A stretch of DNA of 64,000 bases from Mycolicibacterium austroafricanum (GTDB lineage: Bacteria; Actinomycetota; Actinomycetes; Mycobacteriales; Mycobacteriaceae), in the NCBI RefSeq assembly GCF_902705885.1, contig NZ_CACSIP010000006.1, forward strand, positions 1 to 64,000, read 5' to 3'. The notes under the pieces are model-generated. The model made no database searches and was not told where the DNA came from. It saw only the letters and a list, made by a program, of their open reading frames with translations. Position numbers and translations under genes: made by a program. Of the stretch, positions 57,293 through 64,000 are shown piece after piece. The first letter of the stretch is position 1, and every line of letters begins with the position of its first letter.

Positions 57293-59595
57293 CCCAGGGG
57301 TCGCCGGATGACCGGCGGCTCATGGGCCCGCACCGGTGGTAGCGCGTCGGTGAATCTCTCCACCTGGACCAGCACGTGCGCGCCCGTGCAGCCGCGGGCC
57401 AGCGATGAGGTGCTGACGTCGTCGGTGAGCACATTCGGGTTGCCGTGTACGCACATGGCGTCGGGGTCGGCGGGATCCAAAGGGTCGAACCAGGCCCCGG
57501 TGGACAGTTGTACCACCGCGGGCCGTACCCCGGCGTCGAGTACCACGCCGGCCAGACACGCACCCCGGTCGTTGAACACCCGCACGACGTCACCGTTCCC
57601 CACGCCACGCGCGCGAGCGTCCGAGGGATGCATCCTGATCGGTTCCCGGCCCGAGACCTTCGACTTCTGGCTGGCCGCCCCGCCGTCCAGCTGACCGTGC
57701 AGCCTGCTGGCCGGCTGGTTGGCCAACAGGTGCAGCGGGTAGCGGGCGGCGCGTGGACCTCCGAGCCACTCGGTGGGTTCGTACCACGCCGGGTGGCCCG
57801 CGCAGTCGTCGTAGCCGAATCCGTCGATCGCGCAGGAGAAGATCTCGATCAAACCGCTGGGCGTGGCGAGGCGGTGGGACGACGGGTCGGCGCGGAAGTC
57901 GGCCAGCAGCGTCAGCCCGTCCTCGGTCGGCAACCGCAACTGGCCGGCCCGCCAGAACTCATCGAACTCGGGCACCTCGAAATCCAGTTCTGCCGACCAC
58001 TTTTCGTACAAGTGCACCAGCCACTGCCGTGCGGTCCGGCCTTCGGTGAACTGGTGGTCGAAACCCAGCCGGCGGGACAGCGCCGCGAAGGTCTGATAGT
58101 CGTCCCGTGAGTCCGCGTACGGCTCGGTCAGTTTCGGCATCGCCATCAACACGGGGTCGTTCCTGGAACCGGAGAGGTCCTCGCGCTCCAGCGACGTGGT
58201 GGAGGGCACCACGATGTCGGCGTGCTTGGCCATCGCGGTCCAGTAGGGATCGTGGACGACCACCGTATCGGGCCGGCCCAGCGCACGGCGAAGGCGCGGG
58301 ATGTTCTGATGGTGGTGAAACGGATTGCCGCCCGCCCAGTACACCAGCTTGATATCGGGATAGCGCAACCGAAGTCCGTTATAGTCGAACGGCTCCCCAG
58401 GGTGCAGCAGCATGTCGCTGACCGCCGCGACGGGGATGAAGGTGGATACGGGGTTGACGCCCTGCGGCAGGCGCGGCAGTCCGCAGCGCAGCGGTGGTAA
58501 TCCCGGCTCGTTCATCGACCCGTAACCGTGCCCGAAACCACCTCCGGGAAGCCCGATCTGCCCCAGCATCGCGGCCAGCGTCAGGCCCATCCACGGTGCC
58601 TGCTCGCCGTGGCGGGTGCGCTGCAGTGACCAACTCACCGTGACGATCGTTCGCGCAGCGGCCATCTCACGGGCCAGCGCCGTCAGATCGGCTGCGGCCA
58701 GCCCGCAGATCCGCGCAGCCCACCGCGGTGATTTCGGCACGCCGTCGTCGGTGCCCAGCAGATAGCGCTCGAATCGCTCGTAACCGGTGCAGTAGGTGGC
58801 GAGAAAGTCCCGGTCCGCCAGCGATTCGGTGGCGAGCACGTAGGCCAGTGCCAGCATGATCGCCACGTCGGTGCCGGGCACCGGGGCATGCCACACACAC
58901 GGGCCGTCGACATCGTCGCGCAGTGGCGAGAAGGACACGACGCGTCCGCCGCGTTTCCGGAACCGGTGCAGCGCCTCGCGCGCGGGGTGGGCGGTGGTAC
59001 CGCCGTGGTTGACCCCGGTGTTCTTCAAGGCCAATCCGCCGAAACACACCAGCAGTTCGGTGTGATTCACGATGACGTCCCATGCGGTGGAGCGCTTGAA
59101 CAGATCGTCGTGGGTGCCCACCACTCGTGGCATGATCACCCCGGTCGCGCCGAGGCTGTACGAGTGACGCGAAAAGGTATGACCGCCAAGGCAGTTCAGA
59201 AAACGGTGGACCTGGCTCTGAGCGTGGTGGAATCTGCCTGCGCTGGCCCAGCCGTATGACCCACCGTAAATCGCCCCGTTGCCGTGGTACTGCACCACGC
59301 GGCGCAATTCGGCGGCCAGGAGCTCGGTGAGTTCGTCCCACGACACCGCGACGAACTCGTCGGCGCCGCGCCGGTCGGTGTGGCCGGGGCCGGCCTCGAG
59401 CCAGCCGCGACGGACGGCGGGGGAGGTGATGCGTGATCTGTGACGGATCGACCCTGGCAGGTTGCCGAGGGCCGGAGAGGGATCGGTGTCACCGTCGAGC
59501 GGGCTGACCGATGTGATGTCGCCGGCTTCGACGGTGGCGGTGAAGGCCCCCCAGTGCGTCAGGCTGGACAGGGCTCGAGGCTCGGCCGGGGCCAT
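57277..59595 (-). CDS. bisC: Molybdopterin oxidoreductase, BisC/TorA (DMSO reductase) type
   Basis: A 772-aa enzyme holding a bis-MGD molybdenum cofactor. The N-terminal THWGAFTATVEAGDITSV and AIYGGSYGWASAGRFHHAQS place it in the DMSO reductase/biotin sulfoxide reductase branch that uses a Ser Mo-ligand and has no Fe-S cluster. YWAGGNPFHHHQNI and LANQPASRLHGQLD are cofactor-binding regions. There is no Tat signal, so it is cytoplasmic, as expected for BisC, which repairs biotin or methionine sulfoxide. The substrate remains an inference. Confidence 0.9.
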   Translation of the reverse strand: MAPAEPRALSSLTHWGAFTATVEAGDITSVSPLDGDTDPSPALGNLPGSIRHRSRITSPAVRRGWLEAGPGHTDRRGADEFVAVSWDELTELLAAELRRVVQYHGNGAIYGGSYGWASAGRFHHAQSQVHRFLNCLGGHTFSRHSYSLGATGVIMPRVVGTHDDLFKRSTAWDVIVNHTELLVCFGGLALKNTGVNHGGTTAHPAREALHRFRKRGGRVVSFSPLRDDVDGPCVWHAPVPGTDVAIMLALAYVLATESLADRDFLATYCTGYERFERYLLGTDDGVPKSPRWAARICGLAAADLTALAREMAAARTIVTVSWSLQRTRHGEQAPWMGLTLAAMLGQIGLPGGGFGHGYGSMNEPGLPPLRCGLPRLPQGVNPVSTFIPVAAVSDMLLHPGEPFDYNGLRLRYPDIKLVYWAGGNPFHHHQNIPRLRRALGRPDTVVVHDPYWTAMAKHADIVVPSTTSLEREDLSGSRNDPVLMAMPKLTEPYADSRDDYQTFAALSRRLGFDHQFTEGRTARQWLVHLYEKWSAELDFEVPEFDEFWRAGQLRLPTEDGLTLLADFRADPSSHRLATPSGLIEIFSCAIDGFGYDDCAGHPAWYEPTEWLGGPRAARYPLHLLANQPASRLHGQLDGGAASQKSKVSGREPIRMHPSDARARGVGNGDVVRVFNDRGACLAGVVLDAGVRPAVVQLSTGAWFDPLDPADPDAMCVHGNPNVLTDDVSTSSLARGCTGAHVLVQVERFTDALPPVRAHEPPVIRRPLGQNVV

Positions 59596-59706
59596 GGCGG
59601 GCAGTCTACGGCGGCCACGCGCGAGCCCGTTCGCCGTCGGCCAACCATCCGGTTGGATGGGGTACGTTGGCGGTAACAGCCCGTACCAACCACGGAGGGA
59701 TTCCCC

Positions 59707-60891
59707 ATGGGCGCCGCCGCCTCATCTGCAACCGCCTCAGTCGTCGCCTACGAGCGCACCCTGTTCGAACCCGAGCACGAGCTGTTCCGTGAGTCCTTCC
59801 GCGCATTCCTGGAACGTCATGTCGCGCCCTTCCACGAGGAGTGGGAGAAAGACAAAATCGTGGACCGAGGCGTATGGCTGGAGGCCGGTAAACAGGGCTT
59901 CCTGGGTATGGCGGTGCCCGAGGAGTTCGGCGGTGGGGGTGTTTCGGACTTCCGGTACAACACCGTCATCACCGAGGAGGTGACGGCGGGGCGGTTCAGC
60001 GGGCTGGGTTTCAGCCTGCACAACGACGTCGTCGCGCCGTATCTGACCAGGCTGTGCACCGAGGAGCAGAAGCAGCGCTGGCTACCCGGGTTCTGCACCG
60101 GTGAGTTGATCTCCGCGATCGCGATGACCGAACCGGGCACCGGAAGCGATCTGCAGGGCATCAAGACCAGAGCGGTCAAGGACGGCGACCACTACATCCT
60201 CAACGGCGCCAAGACGTTCATCACCAACGGTATCCATGCCGACCTGGTGATCGTGGTGGCCCAGACCGACCCCGACAAGGGCGCGCTGGGGTTCTCGCTG
60301 CTGATGGTCGAGCGCGGAATGGAGGGCTTTGAGCGCGGCCGCCATCTCGACAAACTCGGCCTCGACGCCCAGGACACCGCAGAGCTGTCATTCACCGACG
60401 TCAAGGTGCCGGCGGAGAATCTGCTCGGGGAGGAGGGGCAAGGTTTTGTGTACCTGATGCAGAACCTGCCGCAGGAGCGGATCTCGATCGCCATCATGGC
60501 GGCCGCTGCGATGGAGGCGGTGCTCGGGCAGACGGTCGAATACGCCAAAGAACGCAAGGCGTTCGGAAAGCCCATCGGCAGCTTCCAGAACAGCCGTTTT
60601 GTGCTGGCCGAACTCGCGACCGAAGCCACAGTGGTGCGAATGATGGTCGACGAGTACATCCGTCTTCACCTCGACGATCGGCTGACCGCCGAGCAGGCTG
60701 CCATGGCCAAGTGGTATTCGACCGAGAAGCAGGTCCATTTGATCGACCGGTGCCTGCAATTGCACGGTGGCTACGGTTATATGCGCGAATACCCGGTCGC
60801 ACGCGCCTATCTTGATGCGCGGGTCCAGACCATTTATGGGGGCACCTCCGAGATCATGAAAGAGATCATCGGGCGCAGCCTCGGGGTGTAA
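59707..60891 (+). CDS. fadE20: Acyl-CoA dehydrogenase FadE20
   Basis: A 394-aa FAD enzyme that makes the first double bond in fatty acyl-CoA breakdown. Signatures are AIAMTEPGTGSDLQGIKTRA and QLHGGYGYMREYPVARAYLD. In the usual YEGT position the protein has YGGTSEIMKEI, so the catalytic Glu is not there. Instead NLPQERISIA on the preceding helix gives Glu, as in long-chain acyl-CoA and isovaleryl-CoA dehydrogenases. A GGAGGGA site is 5 nt before the ATG. Matches Rv2724c. Confidence 0.94.
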   Translation: MGAAASSATASVVAYERTLFEPEHELFRESFRAFLERHVAPFHEEWEKDKIVDRGVWLEAGKQGFLGMAVPEEFGGGGVSDFRYNTVITEEVTAGRFSGLGFSLHNDVVAPYLTRLCTEEQKQRWLPGFCTGELISAIAMTEPGTGSDLQGIKTRAVKDGDHYILNGAKTFITNGIHADLVIVVAQTDPDKGALGFSLLMVERGMEGFERGRHLDKLGLDAQDTAELSFTDVKVPAENLLGEEGQGFVYLMQNLPQERISIAIMAAAAMEAVLGQTVEYAKERKAFGKPIGSFQNSRFVLAELATEATVVRMMVDEYIRLHLDDRLTAEQAAMAKWYSTEKQVHLIDRCLQLHGGYGYMREYPVARAYLDARVQTIYGGTSEIMKEIIGRSLGV

Positions 60892-61014
60892 ATCCCCCAT
60901 CCGAAGTGGCCGCGGCGGTAGTGCAGGACCGCATATTCTTTTTGTCGAACCGGCGAGGGTCCTTGGTAATCGGCGTCTGCTGACGCAAAGTGAACGGACG
61001 CGGTACTTTCGCAG

Positions 61015-61041
61015 GACTTTTTGAAGCACGGCTTCGAAGTC
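61015..61041 (+). other. Hairpin in the leader of the LGFP protein gene
   Basis: GAAGC-ACG-GCTTC forms a 5-bp stem extended by GACTT/AAGTC on the outside with a small bulge, ending 36 nt before the ATG at 61078. It lies in a 186-nt gap after fadE20 that shows no other recognisable element. Confidence 0.35.
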
Positions 61042-61077
61042 TTGCTGAGCACCTGTCGCCGATCGCGGGGAGGATGA

Positions 61078-63084
61078 ATGATCCGGCAGCCCATGCTGCG
61101 CATACGTGTGGTCGGTCGCGCGACGATCGGGCTGTTGGGGGTTGCCACGGCGCTCCTGATGGCGCCCGTCGCGCTGGCACAGCCCGAGATCGAGGCCAGC
61201 GACGCGATCACCGCGGCTTGGCAGGCCAACGGTGGCGACACCGGCCCGCTGGGGCCCAAGTCGGGTGATGTGTACCCGGCCGGCGAAGGCTTTGCGCAGA
61301 ACTTCGCATCCGGCAAGATGTTCTTCACCCCCGACACCGGTGCTCACTTCATGCAGGGCGCGATCCTGGAGAAGTACGAATCGCTGGGTGGACCCACCGA
61401 CAGCGACCTGGGCTTCCCCGAGATCGACGAAGGCCCGGGCCGGGCGCCCGGCAGCCGCAACAGCACGTTCAGTGCTCCCGACAATCCGGTGATCTTCTGG
61501 ACGCCGGAGACGGGCGCACGGGTGGTCCGTGGCGCGGTCAACGCGGCGTGGGACCAGCTGGGAGGGTCGTCGGGAGTGCTCGGTGTACCCGCTGAAGACG
61601 CAACATACGACGGCTCGGTCGTCACCCAGCGGTTCACCGGCGGTGAGATCTCCTATGACTCGCGTGCCAAGACGTTCACCACGGTTCCGCCCGAGCTGGC
61701 CGACCAGTTGACGGACCTGGACATCCCCGATGATCCGGTGTCGGCGATCAACGCCGCCCGGCGTGCGGCCGGGGGGCCGCTGGGTCCGCTCGGTGCCGCC
61801 GAAGGTGAGCCTTATCCGATCGGCGCGGACGGCTTCGGCCAGGACTTCGTCAACGGCAAGATCTTCTACAGCCCGGCCACCGGAGCGAACGTGATGACCG
61901 GTCAGGTACTGGCCAAGTACGAGAGTGTCGGGGGACCGGAGGGTGACCTCGGATTCCCGGTGACCAGCGAGGTGGACGGCGGCGTGGCCCCGGCGAGCCG
62001 GATGAGCACATTCGCCGCCGAGGACGAACCGGTGATCTTCTGGACACCGGACCACGGCGCGGTGATCGTCCGCGGCCCGATGAAGGCTGCCTGGGGAGAG
62101 CTCGGCGGCGCCACCGGCGAACTCGGCGCTCCCGTGGCGGACCAGACCCAGAACGGGCAGGTGATCACCCAGCGGTTCAGTCAGGGCGCTGTCTCCTGGA
62201 ACACCGAGACGAGATCGTTCAGCACTGAACCGCCCGGTCTCGCCTCGCAGCTGACCGACATCTCGGTCTCCCAGCAGCAAGCGCCGTTGGCGCCACCGCA
62301 GGCGGCCGACACCGGTGAGGCCACGTTCCGGTGGACGTGGTGGTGGTTGCTGGCCGTGGTGCCGCTGCTGCTGCTGGCCGGTCTGGTGGCGGTCGCCGTG
62401 GTCCGGAAACGGCGGCGCGGTGGCGACGACGACGACATCTTCGGCCCGGCCCCCGGCTCGGTCTCCGCTGACGACGAGGACTTCGGGCCCGGGCAGGCGA
62501 GCGGCGGCTACCAGGACGAGGGTGGCCGGGAGGACACGCTGTTCGGCGACCGATATGCCCGTGAGGGCCTCGGCTCGCTGTCGTCAGGTGTTCCGGCACC
62601 ACCGACTCCGTCCGACGACTTCCCCTCGGGGCCACTGAGTTTCTGGGGCGCCCCTGTGGGATCGCCGAGCGACGCCGAGGGCGAGGCCGTGCAGGAGGAC
62701 GTCGGGCAGGAAGACCCCGACTCCGTGGACACCGCGCCCACGCGCGTTCCGGACGTCGCCGAGGTCGCGCTCGACACCACACCGCATGATGAGCCGCCCG
62801 TGGTGTCCGACCGGGAACCGTTGGTCGCTTTCGACCACGATCCGCTGACCGACACCGGCCGCCACGCGCGGATCGAGTTCGACGAACCGGCGCCGTCGGC
62901 CACCGCCCTGCACCTGCCGCTCGACGATCCGAACGAGATCCCCGAGGGCTACCCGATCAAGGCGGACACCGGGTCGGGTCTGTACTGGGTGCCCGGCGGT
63001 GCCGACTACGACGAGGCGCCCGCCGAGATCTGGTTCGCCAGTGAGGAAATGGCACGTACGAACGGATTCGTCCGAGGCGACTAG
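61078..63084 (+). CDS. LGFP-repeat surface protein with single membrane anchor (Rv2721c-like)
   Basis: A 668-aa protein. The signal sequence RATIGLLGVATALLMAPVAL is followed by Ala-Gln, a signal peptidase I-type site. Two copies of a roughly 180-residue unit follow (about 44-222 and 224-398), each with LGFP-type repeats: GPLGP, SDLGFPE, GVLGVP in the first; GPLGP, GDLGFPV, GELGAP in the second. A transmembrane helix (WWWLLAVVPLLLLAGLVAVA) and a basic stop (RKRRRGG) precede a 215-residue acidic tail. LGFP repeats bind the mycolyl/arabinogalactan envelope in related proteins. GGGGAGG lies before the ATG. Confidence 0.9.
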   Translation: MIRQPMLRIRVVGRATIGLLGVATALLMAPVALAQPEIEASDAITAAWQANGGDTGPLGPKSGDVYPAGEGFAQNFASGKMFFTPDTGAHFMQGAILEKYESLGGPTDSDLGFPEIDEGPGRAPGSRNSTFSAPDNPVIFWTPETGARVVRGAVNAAWDQLGGSSGVLGVPAEDATYDGSVVTQRFTGGEISYDSRAKTFTTVPPELADQLTDLDIPDDPVSAINAARRAAGGPLGPLGAAEGEPYPIGADGFGQDFVNGKIFYSPATGANVMTGQVLAKYESVGGPEGDLGFPVTSEVDGGVAPASRMSTFAAEDEPVIFWTPDHGAVIVRGPMKAAWGELGGATGELGAPVADQTQNGQVITQRFSQGAVSWNTETRSFSTEPPGLASQLTDISVSQQQAPLAPPQAADTGEATFRWTWWWLLAVVPLLLLAGLVAVAVVRKRRRGGDDDDIFGPAPGSVSADDEDFGPGQASGGYQDEGGREDTLFGDRYAREGLGSLSSGVPAPPTPSDDFPSGPLSFWGAPVGSPSDAEGEAVQEDVGQEDPDSVDTAPTRVPDVAEVALDTTPHDEPPVVSDREPLVAFDHDPLTDTGRHARIEFDEPAPSATALHLPLDDPNEIPEGYPIKADTGSGLYWVPGGADYDEAPAEIWFASEEMARTNGFVRGD

Positions 63085-63101
63085 CGCCGGACCGGCCGGC
63101 G

Positions 63102-63800
63102 TCAGATCTTGCGGATGACGGTGACCACCTTGCCGAGCACGGCGGCATCGTTGCCGGGAATCGGGTCGAACGCCGGATTGTGCGGCATCAGCCACACCTG
63201 ACCCCGGGTGCGCTTGAGTGTCTTCACGGTGGCCTCGCCGTCGATCATCGCCGCGACGATGTCACCGTTGTCGGCGTCGCTCTGCTGCCGGACGACGACC
63301 CAGTCGCCGTCGCAGATCGCGGCGTCGATCATGGATTCGCCGACCACCTTCAGCAGGAACAGCGAGCCCTCGCCGACGAGTTCCCTGGGGAGTGGGAACA
63401 CGTCTTCGACGGCCTCCTCGGCCAGGATGGGGCCGCCGGCCGCGATCCGTCCGAGGACGGGCACGAACGTGGGTTCGGGCAGTGCATCGGACCCTGACAC
63501 GTCGGTGGTGACGATCGGCGGGGCGCTGTCCTCAGGGCTGCGCACGTCGACTGCACGGGGGCGATTGGCGTCGCGTCGAAGAAACCCCTTGCGCTCGAGG
63601 GTGCGCAGTTGGTGGGCGACCGAGGAGGTGGACGTCAAACCGACCGCGTCGCCGATCTCTCTGATGCTCGGCGGATACCCGCGGGTGGTCACCGAGGCGC
63701 GGATGACGTCCAGAATGGTGCGCTGGCGCTCGGTCAGTCCCGCCTCACGTGGCCGGAGCTCACTCGCGCCGGCCGAGCTGTCGCTGCTGTCATCGCTCAT
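63102..63800 (-). CDS. lexA: LexA repressor
   Basis: A 232-aa SOS repressor. The winged helix-turn-helix spans about residues 22-82 ([20 protein letters not shown]). The RecA-stimulated self-cleavage bond is Ala121-Gly122 (RIAAGGP), with catalytic Ser156 (VGESMID) and Lys193 (ATVKTLK). The ATG beginning MSDDSSDSS is chosen because TACATT lies 7 nt upstream, giving a leaderless start, and an SOS box overlaps the -35 region. A longer open frame upstream would read through its own operator. Confidence 0.97.
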   Translation of the reverse strand: MSDDSSDSSAGASELRPREAGLTERQRTILDVIRASVTTRGYPPSIREIGDAVGLTSTSSVAHQLRTLERKGFLRRDANRPRAVDVRSPEDSAPPIVTTDVSGSDALPEPTFVPVLGRIAAGGPILAEEAVEDVFPLPRELVGEGSLFLLKVVGESMIDAAICDGDWVVVRQQSDADNGDIVAAMIDGEATVKTLKRTRGQVWLMPHNPAFDPIPGNDAAVLGKVVTVIRKI

Positions 63801-63807
63801 GAACCCG

Positions 63808-63848
63808 AATGTAACCCGGACCGGCTCGATAATCAAACATGTGTTCGA
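63808..63848 (-). promoter_or_regulatory. lexA promoter with SOS box
   Basis: On the minus strand TACATT (63813-63808) is a -10 located 7 nt before the lexA ATG. TCAAACATGTGTTCGA (63833-63848) matches the SOS consensus at 11 of 12 positions and overlaps the expected -35, allowing LexA autorepression. Confidence 0.8.
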
Positions 63849-63904
63849 GGCGTGTTGTCGGCCCGCGCGTTGCGGTCCCACTGCCGATCGGCGGTCCATC
63901 GGAC

Positions 63905-64000
63905 ATGTCGGTGGGGTGCTCTAACGTTCGCAACAGTTCGATCACGTGTTCTATTCATCGAACACATGATCGACTATGGTTCGAACACAAGAGCGAACTC
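63905..64000 (+). promoter_or_regulatory. DNA-damage promoter region of a rightward gene beyond the window
   Basis: ATGTCGGTG (63905-63913), 8 nt, TAACGT (63922-63927) matches the PafBC promoter with one mismatch upstream and a perfect -10. Downstream are SOS-like boxes at 63938-63953 (TCGATCACGTGTTCTA, 10 of 12) and 63958-63973 (TCGAACACATGATCGA, 11 of 12), with a weaker half-match at 63981-63996. In M. tuberculosis the gene divergent from lexA is Rv2719c, a damage-induced cell-wall hydrolase that inhibits division; the same gene probably starts past the right edge. Confidence 0.7.

Overview
This window is high-GC actinobacterial DNA and almost certainly comes from a fast-growing, environmental Mycobacterium (Mycolicibacterium-type). 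The gene order follows, from memory, the M. tuberculosis Rv2773c-Rv2720 block: dapB, thyA-dfrA, thyX-dapA-rnj, ftsK, argA, pgsA3, clgR-pspA-pspM, an Rv2739c-like glycosyltransferase, an Rv2738c-like DUF3046 gene, recA-recX, miaB, miaA-dapF-hflX, fadE20 and lexA. Many genes begin directly 6-7 nt after a TAnnnT -10 hexamer, the usual sign of leaderless mycobacterial transcripts. DNA-damage promoters of two mycobacterial types (LexA SOS box and RecA-NDp/PafBC motif) are present.

Layout. (1) 1-25 kb: lysine and folate/thymidylate genes (dapB, thyA, dfrA, thyX, dapA), a YcaQ/AlkX-type DNA glycosylase, a haloalkane dehalogenase, a membrane diguanylate cyclase, a TetR/FAD-monooxygenase pair under two tandem perfect palindromes, RNase J, an atypical response regulator, ftsK, argA, pgsA3 and the clgR-pspA-pspM envelope-stress module. 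(2) 25.0-39.2 kb, all on the minus strand: a complete actinobacterial group 1h [NiFe]-hydrogenase (Hhy) locus placed between the DUF3046 gene and recA. It encodes HypA, HypB, the small and large subunits, an Fe-S relay candidate (HhyE), three uncharacterised proteins (DUF5947, DUF6084 and a 453-aa protein), a 39-aa membrane protein overlapping its neighbour, an endopeptidase, HypC, HypF, a second HypC, HypD, HypE and a DUF6390 protein. Genes overlap or nearly touch, so most are probably one operon. The likely role is scavenging trace H2 during energy limitation. (3) 39.3-43 kb: an alpha/beta hydrolase divergent from recA; recA carries a 364-aa intein with an apparently intact LAGLIDADG endonuclease at the M. 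leprae-type insertion site, and recX overlaps its 3' end. (4) 43-47 kb: a gluABCD amino-acid ABC transporter with two small membrane-protein genes. (5) 47-64 kb: tRNA-modification genes miaB and miaA, dapF, hflX, a DEAD-box helicase with a long leader, a BisC-type molybdoenzyme, fadE20, a duplicated LGFP-repeat surface protein, and lexA. The right edge holds a divergent promoter region with several SOS-like boxes.

The Hhy hydrogenase itself is a known type. The least explained parts are its five unknown companion genes and the all-cysteine version of the Rieske motif in HhyE. Two DNA-damage signals also deserve attention: a PafBC-type promoter at the YcaQ-like glycosylase, and a compound SOS/PafBC-like promoter at the left edge. 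No rRNA, tRNA, CRISPR array, transposase or prophage was recognised, and no gene-free stretch exceeds 300 bases.
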